A stretch of 64,000 bases of DNA from Streptomyces lunaelactis (GCF_003054555.1 NZ_CP026304.1:2604001-2668000), one strand, 5' to 3'; shown: positions 1 through 8,547, counted from the stretch's first letter. Notes: a model not told the origin generated them from the letters alone. Numbers and translations are program-made.

Positions 1-276
1 CATCCTGCGCTCGCAGTACGCAACCTTGAACTGCCGCCCGTGACGCGGATGATGGGTCCACGTGCCGCGCAGCCGCAGGCTCTCCCCGGGCTGCACGCCG
101 AAGAGCGCCTTGCCGAGCGCGGTGATGCTCTCCTCGTCGCCGGTCGTGGTGGTCAGCCGCAGCACCGTGCGCTCGTCGTAGCCGATGTGGAGCAGGTGGT
201 CGACGACGCCCTCGATCACATCGGGGGCGTCCAGGGGCGTTTGCTGGGACACGTGCTCTATCTCCAGAGGGTACAT
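1..276 (-). CDS. recD2: RecD2-type SF1 DNA helicase, N-terminal part only (runs off the window)
   Basis: Reading leftwards from an ATG whose first base is 276, 92 codons stay open to the window edge. The segment resembles the N-terminal OB-like domain of RecD2/RecD-like helicases, with the signature GESLRLRGTWTHHP followed by GRQF. RecD2 proteins are 5'-3' DNA helicases acting in DNA repair; their Walker motifs lie further downstream and are outside this window. The family call therefore rests on one short N-terminal domain. The alternative is another OB-fold protein, but the spacing of GESLRLRG and HPRHGRQF fits RecD2 well. Confidence 0.75.
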   Translation of the reverse strand, partial: MYPLEIEHVSQQTPLDAPDVIEGVVDHLLHIGYDERTVLRLTTTTGDEESITALGKALFGVQPGESLRLRGTWTHHPRHGRQFKVAYCERRM

Positions 277-481
277 ACGGTGGCGGATCACCCGCTGTCG
301 TCGTGGTGCAGCAAGGTCAGCATGGAGCCCAAGGGGGCGGGCTGTCGCACGGTTGAAGGATTCGTGTCACCTGAACGAGCGACGCGAGCGGCGGCGGCGG
401 ACGACACGAAAGCCATGCACAGCGGGCACCGATCGGGGCAGAGGCACCTCTCGCTCTCGGGCTCGCCGGCAGCCTGCCGGT

Positions 482-846
482 ATGTCCGCCCAGCGCGACC
501 GCACCACCCCCGCCACCACGCCGCCTGCCGCCGCATTGGCACAGGAGCTGAAGCCCTCGCGGCCCAGTACCCCGAGGAGATCCTGCTGGAGGCGGCGGAC
601 GCCTCGTGCGAGGCCGGCGACTACGACCGCGCCCTTGCGCTGTACGAGCAGCTACTGGCCGGCGAATGCGCCGAACCCCACATGGTGACCGTCTACCGCA
701 TCGGCACACTGTGGGACGCCGGACGCGAAATCGAAGCCCGCCGGGCGGCCCGGAAGCTGCGGGCCCTGCACCCGCGTGACGGCGCGACATGGCACTTCGT
801 CGCCGAGACCTTCGAGGCCGCAGACGACCTGCACACCGCAGCCGAG
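482..846 (+). pseudogene. TPR/SEC-C-type protein, frameshifted and C-terminally truncated
   Basis: An ATG at 482 opens a start typical of Streptomyces TPR/SEC-C-associated proteins (MSAQRDRTTP ... LAQELK). Near 557-562 the plausible protein continues in another frame (ALAAQYPEEILLEAAD, then RALALYEQLLAGE and LHPRDGATWHFVAETFEAAD). A one-base indel there would restore a single frame. Similarity is lost after about 846, where unrelated sequence begins, so the C-terminal half is missing. The remaining helices look like tetratricopeptide hairpins. This is a decayed gene, not a working one. The family name is inferred from pattern only. Confidence 0.5.
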
Positions 847-893
847 CCCGGAGCTCGCCAGGCCATCCAGATCAGGCGCCGCCGTACCGATGT

Positions 894-937
894 GGACGGT
901 CGCGTAATTCCCCAGGGCTGGCGTCACGTAGTGCCCC
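894..937. repeat. Left copy of an inverted sequence flanking the SpoIIE-type gene
   Basis: This stretch carries a cgtaattcccca core and then cgtcacgtagt. The reverse complement of 2663-2715 has the same two motifs in the same order. The two copies face each other across about 1.7 kb that contains one phosphatase gene. They look like ends of an insertion sequence or MITE-like unit. The copies are imperfect: the spacing between the two motifs differs by several bases. The rest of 847-1126 shows no gene. Confidence 0.4.
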
Positions 938-1126
938 AGGGGGATCGCGGATCCGGCTTCACCGGCAGAGAGTTCGCGGCAGCGGCGGGAGTGGAACGAT
1001 CGGTTGGTATCCCTGTCCTTCGGGTCGCGTCTCTGCCGTGCATGGCTCGTGAGGACCCCGGTTCCGTGTGTGGCCAGGTCAGGGGCGCACTGGTGGACAG
1101 TCAGTGGCGGTGGTGCGGCTGTCGGC

Positions 1127-2368
1127 TCATTCCAGGACGGCGAGGTGGTCGGCGGCGCCCCCGCGCCATTCGATCAGGAAGAGGGTTGCGTCGTCGCTGG
1201 TGCGGCCGCCCCGTTGCTGCTTCAGGGCGTGGGAGAGTGAGCGCACCACCGCTCGTACTCCCTTCTCCCCGTGTTCGATGCGGTTGACCCAGTGGATGAG
1301 CTGTTCCTCGCGGAACTGCTCTTCGCCGGCTTCGTGCTCCTCGATCAGGCCGTCGGTGAAGCACAGCACTCGGTCGCCGCGCTGGAGCATCTGCTGGCTG
1401 ATCTGGGGATCTTCACCGCCGAAGCCGACCGGCAAGGTGGTCGGGCCCTGAAGTTGCCCGACGACCTGGTGGTTGCGGATCAGCAGCGGTGCAGGGTGGC
1501 CGGCGTTGACCCACTGCAGGTGGCCCGTTGCGACGTTCAGGCGCATCATCTGCGCGGTGACGAAGTGGTCGGGCCCGAACTGCCCGGCGATGGCCCGGTC
1601 CATGAACGTGTAGATCTCGGACAGACCGATGTCGGCACGTCTGGCGTGCCGGTAGGCCCCGACAGCGACGGTCGCCATCGTGGCGGAGTCCAGACCGTGG
1701 CCCATCGCATCGACCATGGCCACGTGCAGGATGTCGTCGTTGAGGGCGTAGTCGAAGCTGTCACCTGCGACGTTGTAGGCGGGCTCCAGGATTCCGGCCA
1801 CCGCGACCTGTGGGACGGACATCGCCAGCGGCGGTAGCAGGGACCACTGGATCTCCGCGGCCACGCTCATCGGTTCGCGGCGCCGGGCGAGGAAGAACTG
1901 GTCGGTGTAGCTGTGCTTGGTGACCAGCATGTCAGCGACCAGGCCGGCGAGCCTGCGCAGCAGGCGCCGGTCGTCGTCATCGACGGTGTCCAGGGTGAGG
2001 GCCATCACTCCCACCTGGTCGCTGCCGTCCAGCAGCGGCAGGTACATCCGGACGCCGTCGGCCTGCGGCACCTCGGCAGTGGTCGCGTACAGGAAGGCCG
2101 TGCCGGCGGGCGAGTCACCGATCGGCTCAGGCTCGCCGACCATCAACCGCCGACCCCGAAGCGGCACCAGCAGCAGCTGCGCGTAGTCCTGCAGCAGGAT
2201 CGAGAGTTCGCGGCCACCGACCCTGGCCACCTCCTCCGCGATCAGCGGGGCGATCAGCTGCGGCGGCATCTCGTGTGCCCGGTCCAACAGCACCCCCAGC
2301 AGCCGCTCACCGAACCCTTCCGACCGGTCCACCATGCCCTTGTCGGGCCGCCGCTCACCTTCTGCCAT
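1127..2368 (-). CDS. PP2C-type SpoIIE-family serine/threonine phosphatase with GAF-like sensor
   Basis: A 413-residue cytosolic protein. Roughly residues 30-165 form a GAF-like sensory region. The C-terminal 230 residues are a SpoIIE/RsbU-type PP2C phosphatase, opening with EIQWSLLPP and followed by AGDSFDY, VDAMGHGLDSA, HFVTAQMM, WVNAGHPAPLL, CFTDGLIE and DDATLFLIEW. The metal-binding aspartates of the fold (in GDSFDY, VDAMGHG, TDGL and DDAT) are all present. Such phosphatases dephosphorylate anti-sigma-factor antagonists (STAS proteins) in partner-switching stress pathways. No antagonist or anti-sigma gene is adjacent, so the partner is unknown. The gene stands alone between two related inverted sequences and may have arrived with them. 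Confidence 0.9.
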   Translation of the reverse strand: MAEGERRPDKGMVDRSEGFGERLLGVLLDRAHEMPPQLIAPLIAEEVARVGGRELSILLQDYAQLLLVPLRGRRLMVGEPEPIGDSPAGTAFLYATTAEVPQADGVRMYLPLLDGSDQVGVMALTLDTVDDDDRRLLRRLAGLVADMLVTKHSYTDQFFLARRREPMSVAAEIQWSLLPPLAMSVPQVAVAGILEPAYNVAGDSFDYALNDDILHVAMVDAMGHGLDSATMATVAVGAYRHARRADIGLSEIYTFMDRAIAGQFGPDHFVTAQMMRLNVATGHLQWVNAGHPAPLLIRNHQVVGQLQGPTTLPVGFGGEDPQISQQMLQRGDRVLCFTDGLIEEHEAGEEQFREEQLIHWVNRIEHGEKGVRAVVRSLSHALKQQRGGRTSDDATLFLIEWRGGAADHLAVLE

Positions 2369-2662
2369 AGCCGCACCCCTGCACCGGCGTCTTCAAAGCC
2401 GCAGCCACCGTGTCCCTGCTCACCTCGTGCCGCGCATCCAGCGCCCGCCCCGACGCGCTCGGGTCCATCCGGCGGTCAAGGCGGATCCGCTCGACCCGCT
2501 CACGTGATCTGTACACACGGGCTCCTGACACGGCCGTGATCAACCCGCACAGAGTGACGCGGCTGACCAACCCTCAGAGCCCATTACGCCAAAAGCGGCA
2601 TGTCACACACGGCCAGGACAGATGGCTCTCAATCCCGCTGTGCACCAAATATCTCCCGGAGC
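2369..2662. other. Intergenic region upstream of the SpoIIE-type gene
   Basis: No convincing gene on either strand. It should contain the promoter of the leftward phosphatase gene, but I see no clear -10/-35 pair or operator. Confidence 0.4.
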
Positions 2663-2715
2663 GGGTGTACTACGTGACGTTCGCGACGCGACCGTGGGGA
2701 ATTACGTGACCGTCG
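2663..2715. repeat. Right copy of the inverted sequence flanking the SpoIIE-type gene
   Basis: Contains tactacgtgacg and tggggaattacgtgaccg. It is the reverse-complement counterpart of 894-937. It abuts the start of the transposase remnant, so it may be an insertion-sequence end or the junction at which the transposase gene was cut. Confidence 0.4.
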
Positions 2716-3021
2716 ACAACCGACCGCAAGACCGGCAAGACCACCCTCAAGACCGTCTACGCCGTCACCAGCCTGAGCGCCGCGCACCCCCCGGTCCAGC
2801 TCGCCCGACTCGTCCGCGACCACTGGAAGATCGAAGCCCTGCACCACGTCCGCGACTCCACCTTCGTCGAAGACGCCTCACAGGTATGGACCGGCAACGC
2901 GCCCCGCGCGATGGCCACCTGGCGCAACCTCCGGACAGCCGGAGTGAAGAACATCGCGGCCGGGCTCAGTCGCGATGCCCGCGACCCCCATCGCCCCCTC
3001 ACCCTTCTCGGTCTCGGGTGA
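2710..3021 (+). pseudogene. ISAs1-family (IS4-like) transposase, C-terminal remnant
   Basis: One frame, open from 2710 to a TGA at 3019-3021, encodes about 103 residues with no usable start. It reads [18 protein letters not shown], then [37 protein letters not shown] and RPLTLLGLG. This is the C-terminal part of an ISAs1-type DDE transposase, including the HWKIE...H segment that supplies the last catalytic glutamate in this group. The N-terminal two thirds are absent, so it cannot move itself. It shows that an insertion sequence once sat here. Confidence 0.75.
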
Positions 3022-3164
3022 TCACAAACCAGGCGTCACTCGACTACGCCGAAGCCCTGGGGCTGGGGAACACCGTCGACAGGTTCCGCGCCGCCTGCCC
3101 CGCTCATGTCCGAGTGGCGCTGGGTAGAAGCCGCCTGACACCGTAGTGCCAGGGGGCTGTGGGG

Positions 3165-3449
3165 TTACGGCGTCCGACGGTAGAGACACACAATGACAAC
3201 ACGCTCCGCGTGCTTGCTGCCCAGTGCGCCGATGACGTTGCCTTCACAGACGGACATCTTGTCCAGCCGCCAGCCAAGCGATTCGATGGCCTCCATCTGG
3301 TCGTTTATGCCGGTCATTGCGCCGGTGGCCAGGCTGTTGGTGTGTGCCTCCATGAACTTGAATACCAGGATGGTCCTGCCCGCTTCGATGGCGTGCCGGG
3401 CCTGGTCAAGCGCGCTCTGCTCCTTGACCGTGTTCAGGAATCCCATCAC
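3165..3449 (-). CDS. Small hypothetical protein, DUF4177-like
   Basis: A 94-residue protein (a second ATG three bases later gives 93). The pattern is an N-terminal helix, a beta strand (RTILVFKFME), then MEAIESLGWRLDKMSV and a C-terminal strand VVIVCLYR. This resembles small actinobacterial proteins of the DUF4177 type, whose hallmark is a 'xxxGWRLxxM' turn. The function of that family is not established. No signal peptide or membrane segment is visible. It is isolated, with relics on both sides. The reading frame fits Streptomyces codon bias, which supports it being real. Confidence 0.5.
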   Translation of the reverse strand: MMGFLNTVKEQSALDQARHAIEAGRTILVFKFMEAHTNSLATGAMTGINDQMEAIESLGWRLDKMSVCEGNVIGALGSKHAERVVIVCLYRRTP

Positions 3450-3720
3450 TGATCATCTTCTTGCGTACGGGTCCTGTCTTTCCAATGTCAGAGTACGGCG
3501 CCCGGTGCCAGGGGCTGCGCCTGATAAAGACCGGCCTCCCGGCAGGATGGGAGTCAGCTACCCAGTGCGTCAGCGGCGATTTCGGCGCGCCTGTGGTCGA
3601 CGATCGACCAGCTGGAGAGCCGGTTCATGGTCGTTGCTGTTTCGGCCCGGGCGCCACCGGTCCAGCTCCGTCGGTTTGTCGCAGGCATCGGAGTTAGCCT
3701 AAGCCGTCCGTGCCCGCGCG
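3450..3720. other. Intergenic stretch without a supported gene
   Basis: No frame has recognisable protein features. It should hold the promoter of the small leftward gene and possibly decayed N-terminal codons of the PucR-type fragment to its right. Confidence 0.3.
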
Positions 3721-4167
3721 GTGCTGGACCTGGCTCTCCAGATCGACGCAAGAGCGGCGAGCATGCAGGCCAAGCCTCCGTCGTGGGACACCCCAAGCCT
3801 CGACGACCTACTGTCCACCCACCCAGCCCAGGCGTGGGCCGACCTGACTTTCGCCCCGCTGGAGCAGGACCGTCGAGACCTGCGCCGTACGCTCCAGGTG
3901 TGGCTGGGGCACAACACCAACGCCGATTCCGCGGCGGCTGAACTGGAGGTGCACCCGCAGACAATCCGGGGACGCCTCCGCAGCGCGGAACGGCTGCTGC
4001 AACGATCTCTCCTGGCTGGTGCCGCAGGCACCCACGACCTGGTCATCGCCCTGTTCATCACCGGAGGCATCCCGACATCGCCGGGACGCCTGCAGCCTCT
4101 CTCGCCGGCACTTCTGCAGCGTCCACAAGGCACAGGGCCAGGTGACTGTGCGGATGTCCCGTGCTGA
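3721..4167 (+). CDS. PucR-type helix-turn-helix regulator, C-terminal fragment
   Basis: A 148-residue frame beginning at GTG; a TAA in the same frame lies at 3700-3702, so nothing in frame precedes it. The middle (DLRRTLQVWLGHNTNADSAA, then HPQTIRGRLRSAERLL and HDLVIALFI) matches the PucR-family C-terminal HTH. In that domain a short helix bundle ends in an 'NxxxxRxRxxxxxL' recognition helix. The usual N-terminal sensory and GGDEF-like regions are missing, and family members normally exceed 350 residues. It is probably a truncated relic, although the remaining domain could still fold. No partner gene is near. Confidence 0.5.
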   Translation: MLDLALQIDARAASMQAKPPSWDTPSLDDLLSTHPAQAWADLTFAPLEQDRRDLRRTLQVWLGHNTNADSAAAELEVHPQTIRGRLRSAERLLQRSLLAGAAGTHDLVIALFITGGIPTSPGRLQPLSPALLQRPQGTGPGDCADVPC

Positions 4168-4466
4168 AGAGTGAAGGTTCCCGGTGAATCTCCAGGGTGC
4201 CCGCGACGCTCTCTTATCGTGCTCCGCGAGAGTTGCGCGGCATCCTCGTAGATCTCGCCACTCGGGGGTTCGAAAGATCTTCGATCACTCGTTCAGTGGG
4301 CTCTCGCCAGTCGAGGCCGATGCAGTCGCATGGTCCCACTTCTGAGTGAAGGATCGTTTCGGGTCAGATCGCTGGTTGTGGCTCCTTGTACGCGCCGGGC
4401 GCCGGTCCTTGGATGATCACGGAGGCCGTGCCGTCGGCGTGGCCGTTAAGGAAGGCGAGCGCGCCC
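4168..4466. other. Intergenic region upstream of the lectin-like gene
   Basis: No supported gene. It ends with a purine-rich stretch (aaggaagg, 4448-4455) that probably serves as ribosome binding site for the next gene. Confidence 0.3.
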
Positions 4467-6416
4467 ATGCCACAGATCCAGACTGCCGCAGAACGCCTGG
4501 AGCGGGTACGCGAAACACTGGAGGGTTTCCAGGGGGCGCGGGCTGGTTCCCGGACCGCCCGGCGGCTGGGCCTGAGCCGGGGTCAGAATCTGCTGATCGG
4601 GGCCGCTCTGCACGCTGCGGCCCGCTTGGACCGGGGACTGAAGCCCACCGAGCTGGAGGAGCAGCTGCTGCAGATGCTGCGGGCCGGCGCGGACGATGAC
4701 GCGGAAGTAGGGTCCTGGGGGCGGCTGTTTGCCGAGCAGCGGTCCGCCCGCGGCGGGGTGAAGGTGTTCCCCGCCCCGATCAACCAGCTCGATGTGAACA
4801 CCGGGTACAGCATGGAGGACCTGCTGGTAGACCTGGTCGAGGTCACCTCCGAGATCGTGGCTCAGCCGAACGTGGAGATCGTCGACGTCACGCAGACCAC
4901 GTCCGGCGAGTCGACGGACCGCGAGGAGTTCCTCCAGGCGCTCGCCGAGTACGGCGGCGGCGTCACGGTGCTGACCACACCCGAGGAACGGCAGATGCGG
5001 GCGGCAGTGCCTGTCCTGCCGCTGCGGGTGGTCCTGAAGCCCTCCTGGTTCCGGTGTGACCGCCGGTCCACCGAGTTGGGCAAGGACGAGATCTACTGGG
5101 CGATGGCGGCAGGCGCGGACTCCAACGCCAAGAAGTCCTTCAAGACCCCGGAATTCGGGTCGGTGGTGACCGGCAGCGAGCGTCAGTTCAACGGCCAGCA
5201 TGCCTTCACCCTGGCCGACACGACGGTACGCGGTCACCTGTCGCTGAACATCGAGTGCTGGGAGGCCGACCACAGTTCGGGCGGCTTCTACAACAAGATG
5301 CGCGAGGTCCTGGCCACCATGGCCGAGCGGCTCGCGGAGGGCTCGAGGTCGCAGACCTACTCCCCGCCGGAACACGGCGGAGACAACGGGGAGGGCTGGG
5401 CCGCGCTGCTCGCCATCATCCTCGGGCTCGTCAACCTCCTGCTGGGCTGGCTGACCAACGACGACGACCTGGTGTGCGAGCGTTCCATCGGCCTCAGCCG
5501 GTACGCATTGAGCGGCTACTTCACCCCCACCGGCCGCGAGGCGTCGTGGCTCTTCGACGGCGGCAAGCAGGGCCGTCACCGGCTGTATCTGCACGGCACC
5601 GTCGCCCCGGTCACGGTACCGGTGCGCTACCGGTACGTGACCCAGGCAGGGAGCTGGAACGGGGAGGCGCCCATCGGAGACCAGCGCAACGTCGCCGCTC
5701 CGCCCGTTGGTGTCTCCTACAACGGCAACCTCGGCATCCTCTACGCCGACGCAGCCACGAACGAGCTGCTCTGGACCGGTCACGGGAATGATGCCGGCAC
5801 CGGCTTCCGCGGTGTAGGCACTGCCGTCCCGCCAGGCGTGGCCGTGCACGACGGCAAGCTGTACTGCGCGCACCTCGGCCTCGACAAAAGCCTGTACTGG
5901 AACACCCTCACCAGCGACGGCTGGAGTAGCTCCACCGAATTCTACGGCTGGGGCACCCGGCACAGCCCGGCACTGGCCGTCCACAACAACACGCTGTACT
6001 GCGCCCACACCGGCATCGACGGGAGCGTCTACCTCTCCGCCTTCACCGGCAGCGGCTGGGGCACCGCCGTCAAGTTCGAAAGCTGGGGGACAACGAGTGC
6101 CCCGGCACTGACCTCCCACGCAGGCCAGCTGTACTGCGCCCACCGCGGCGTAGACGACAAGATCTACCTGGCCTCCTCCTCCAACGGCACCTCCTGGGGC
6201 GGGGCCAGCGCCGTCAGCGGATGGATGACCTACGACGCCCCCGCCCTGGCCTCCTTCACCAACAAGCTGCACCTTGCCCACCGCGACCGCAACGGCACCC
6301 TCTACGTGGGCGCACAGAACGGATCCACCTGGTCAGCCACCCAACTCCAGACCGGCGGATACGGCGCCCCCTCCCTCGCCCCCCACGACGGCCAACTCTT
6401 CGCCCTGTACGTGTAG
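4467..6416 (+). CDS. Large protein with C-terminal lectin/sialidase-like beta-propeller repeats
   Basis: I chose the ATG at 4467 (649 residues) because aaggaagg lies just upstream; the frame is open to 4386. There is no signal peptide. Residues up to about 330 form an unrecognised region, including GHLSLNIECWEADHSSGGFY. Next come a short hydrophobic helix (ALLAIILGLVNLLLGWL) and a spacer. The last 220 residues hold four to five repeats of about 47 residues (PALAVHNNTLYCAH-type, then a G-x-x-W turn). These resemble blades of fucose-lectin or sialidase-like propellers. That suggests glycan or polymer binding, possibly anchored at the membrane. I cannot name the N-terminal domain. The gene is solitary. 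Confidence 0.75.
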   Translation: MPQIQTAAERLERVRETLEGFQGARAGSRTARRLGLSRGQNLLIGAALHAAARLDRGLKPTELEEQLLQMLRAGADDDAEVGSWGRLFAEQRSARGGVKVFPAPINQLDVNTGYSMEDLLVDLVEVTSEIVAQPNVEIVDVTQTTSGESTDREEFLQALAEYGGGVTVLTTPEERQMRAAVPVLPLRVVLKPSWFRCDRRSTELGKDEIYWAMAAGADSNAKKSFKTPEFGSVVTGSERQFNGQHAFTLADTTVRGHLSLNIECWEADHSSGGFYNKMREVLATMAERLAEGSRSQTYSPPEHGGDNGEGWAALLAIILGLVNLLLGWLTNDDDLVCERSIGLSRYALSGYFTPTGREASWLFDGGKQGRHRLYLHGTVAPVTVPVRYRYVTQAGSWNGEAPIGDQRNVAAPPVGVSYNGNLGILYADAATNELLWTGHGNDAGTGFRGVGTAVPPGVAVHDGKLYCAHLGLDKSLYWNTLTSDGWSSSTEFYGWGTRHSPALAVHNNTLYCAHTGIDGSVYLSAFTGSGWGTAVKFESWGTTSAPALTSHAGQLYCAHRGVDDKIYLASSSNGTSWGGASAVSGWMTYDAPALASFTNKLHLAHRDRNGTLYVGAQNGSTWSATQLQTGGYGAPSLAPHDGQLFALYV

Positions 6417-6903
6417 CCACCGCTGGGTCCGCAGCTCGCACCACCGCGGCCCACCGGACCGGCCCGCCATACCTCGGGGACTCCCACCGCCCGACGCCAT
6501 CCCTCCGCCCGGGGCGACGCGAGGACCTCGGCGATCACACCGCCGGGGTCCTCCGCTGTTCAAAAGCACTATCACCGGCACCGGCTGCTGGACCGATGCG
6601 GTGAGGTGATTCCGTACGTATGTAGCGACGTCGTTTCGACGCGCGTCGGGGGTCGCATGCTCGTGCGAGTGGGCGATGTACGTGACTTCGACAGTCACCG
6701 TCCCGGCCGGCGCGCCCTTCCTCGACAGCTGCGCGCATGCCGTCGGCGAGGCCGCTGGCCCAGGTGGAGCGCCCCGAGCGGAGCGAGGACGAACACGGGA
6801 GGAGCGGGTGAGGAGGGATGAGGAACAGTCGTGCACAAGGGTTGCGCCAAAGCCTGGCGAACCCGTTGCTGCCCCGGATGCTCCTCAACCCTCCGTTGCG
6901 TCT
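6417..6903. other. Intergenic gap of about 490 bp
   Basis: Only antisense-type open frames with no protein-like pattern. No repeat or strong hairpin was recognised. Confidence 0.3.
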
Positions 6904-7236
6904 CTACTGCTTGGCGAGCTGGAGCAGGTCAGCGAACTTGCCGCTATCACTGCCAATGACCTTGATGTGACCGGCGAAAAAGCCCCTCGTCATAGCTTGG
7001 CTCGGGTTGTCATAGACCTCGGCGAAGGTCGAGGAATCCATCGTGATCGTGACGTCGGCACCACCCGGGCTTCCTTGCTCGACCCGCAGGGCCGACGTGT
7101 CGACCCACCATTCTCCGCCGCCGTAACCAGTGATGTTGACCTGGTACTTGTAGCCGACCTTGCGTACTTCCTCCGCGTGGCGCCCAAGCCCGGCGCCGAA
7201 GTCTTCGTTGAACCACTTCTGCACGTCGACGGCCAT
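6904..7236 (-). CDS. SCP2 sterol-binding-fold protein
   Basis: 110 residues from an ATG preceded by gaggagaactg. The sequence runs MAVDVQKWFNEDFGAGLGRH, a strand-rich middle (YQVNITGYGGGEWWVD), then DVTITMDSSTFAEVYDNPSQ and FFAGHIKVIGSDSGKFADLL. The 'DVTITMD...F..V..G......A...G.I.V.GD' pattern is typical of SCP2-type hydrophobic-ligand-binding domains, such as that at the C terminus of alkyl sulfatases. It probably binds a lipid-like ligand in the cytosol. The substrate is unknown and there is no operon context. Confidence 0.75.
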   Translation of the reverse strand: MAVDVQKWFNEDFGAGLGRHAEEVRKVGYKYQVNITGYGGGEWWVDTSALRVEQGSPGGADVTITMDSSTFAEVYDNPSQAMTRGFFAGHIKVIGSDSGKFADLLQLAKQ

Positions 7237-7654
7237 CAGTTCTCCTCAGGGTGATCGGGCATAGCCGGAACGATCCACCTTGTCACGCTGGGTGTCCGGC
7301 CCGTATCTCCGACAGGGCAAGATCACCCATCAGCGGGAGTGGAGGTTCACCAGATCGCGACGGCCCCGTTTCTGTTCCGACGGCTGGTGCTTGTCATCGA
7401 GATGACGCGCGAGCACAGCGTGTGACAGCTCCTCAGAACGTGGACCAGAGCCCGTTCCCCCCTGCACCGCCAGTGAGGCCTAGATCGTCCAGAACAACGG
7501 ACAGCAGCCGCTTGAACCGCCCAGGGCTGAGCATCGCCGTATCGCCGGGCATTCCGTCACCCCACGCGCCGCATTTCGTCGGTTCCCAGGCTCCCGGCGC
7601 CAGTGTGGAACCGGGAGCCACACTCTTTGCCTGCAGCACACGCCATCCACTTGC
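7237..7654. other. Intergenic gap with one weak 68-residue leftward frame
   Basis: A leftward frame (7433-7639, MLQAKSVAPGSTLAPGAW...) has no family signature or convincing ribosome binding site. I do not call it a gene. Nothing else is recognised. Confidence 0.25.
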
Positions 7655-8137
7655 CTACGCGGCCAACTGGGCCCAATCGCGCCACTTCAGCGCCACACGG
7701 TCGCTATCGACCGTGCGTGACCCGCGAGCCGCGGCCGGATACACAGCCACCTGTTCAAGCAGCAGCACCACAAGCCCCTTCTTGGCCGCCGAGGGGGCGT
7801 GCTTCCACCAGCGCACCAGGTCAGGCACACCCCCCAAGGGGGCGTACTTGACCTGTTCCAGGAGCCGCGCCTTCACCTCGGCCTCCCGGATGCTCTTGGC
7901 CAGCTCCTGGTCGGCCGTTTTGAAGGACTCCCTGGAAATCTCCCGCCGGGCGTAGTCCTCCCCGAGCTCCTTCTGCTGCGTACGGGCCGCTTCGATGTCC
8001 TTGCGCAACTGCTCGACCTCACCGAGCACCTGCTCCCGCGCCGCTTCCAAAAGGGCCTGCACCTCAGGCTTCGCCAGCTCCGCCAGCACGTGCTCTGCCA
8101 CATAGGTCTCCAGCCGCCGCTGCTCACCACTGACCAA
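7655..8137 (-). pseudogene. Large serine recombinase, C-terminal remnant
   Basis: 160 residues: RLETYVAEHVLAELAKPEVQ, a long coiled coil (about residues 40-110, EQLRKDIEAARTQQKELGED...), then LVRWWKHAPSAAKKGLVVLL and VALKWRDWAQLAA. This matches the tail of large serine integrases: the end of the zinc-ribbon/recombinase domain, the coiled-coil motif and the closing strands. The resolvase catalytic N terminus and the zinc ribbon cysteines are missing. The break is at about 8137, where a rightward tyrosine-recombinase tail begins, so the two relics abut head to head. Confidence 0.7.
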
Positions 8138-8408
8138 GCACGGCCTTCCCCCGATCCGCCTTCACGACCTGCGCCACTGCGCTGCCACGCTGTCGCTGGC
8201 AGCCGGCGTCCACATGAAGGCGATCCAGACGATGCTCGGGCACTCGTCGTACCAGCTCACCGCAGACACCTACACCTCCGTACTCCCGCAGTTCGAGAAG
8301 GCACAGGCTGAGGCCCCGGTCCAACTCGTGCCGCGCAAGACCAAGGCCAGGCAGCCGAGTGGCGAAACCAGTGTTCCCAAGAAAATTTCCGATGAGGCAG
8401 CTGCCTGA
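8136..8408 (+). pseudogene. Tyrosine integrase, C-terminal remnant (older element)
   Basis: The open frame reads GLPPIRLHDLRHCAATLSLA, then MLGHSSYQLTADTYTSVLPQ and a basic tail ending KKISDEAAA. It carries the last catalytic residues of a tyrosine recombinase: H-x-x-R (HDLRH), the GH of LGHSS and the tyrosine of DTYTSV. Everything before this box is missing, so it is inactive. It ends about 95 bp before the left copy of the tRNA-Val attachment repeat. The full-length integrase sits in the same position and orientation relative to the right copy. This is what tandem integration at one tRNA, followed by decay of the first element, would leave. Confidence 0.8.
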
Positions 8409-8443
8409 CGCCATGTTCCCAGGACGTTCCCAGCACATATGAA

Positions 8444-8478
8444 AACGGCCCCTCGGAAGATCATTCCGAGGGGCCGTT
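8444..8478. terminator. Rho-independent-type hairpin after the relic integrase
   Basis: A perfect 15-bp stem (aacggcccctcggaa / ttccgaggggccgtt) with a 5-nt loop, located between the relic integrase and the attachment repeat. The T-tract is weak. The active element has an equivalent hairpin at 23425-23456. Confidence 0.75.
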
Positions 8479-8502
8479 CTCTACGTTTCGCCTGGTCAAG
8501 CG

Positions 8503-8547
8503 TGGTGGGCGCGGACGGTTTCGAACCGCCGACATCTGCTTTGTAAG
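8503..8547. repeat. attL: 45-bp direct repeat of the 3' half of tRNA-Val(UAC)
   Basis: Identical over 45 bases to 23462-23506, from the encoded CCA through the T arm and variable region to the anticodon loop. The flanking bases differ on both sides. Only the 3' half of the tRNA is present here, so this copy is the element-distal attachment site. Confidence 0.9.

Noticed and set aside
4446..6281. 611-residue leftward open frame opposite the lectin-like gene
   Set aside because: Gly/Val/Ala-rich shadow without protein-like pattern. The rightward frame has clear repeats and a ribosome site.
7433..7639. 68-residue leftward small gene
   Set aside because: No family pattern, no ribosome site and no conserved context; treated as a chance frame.
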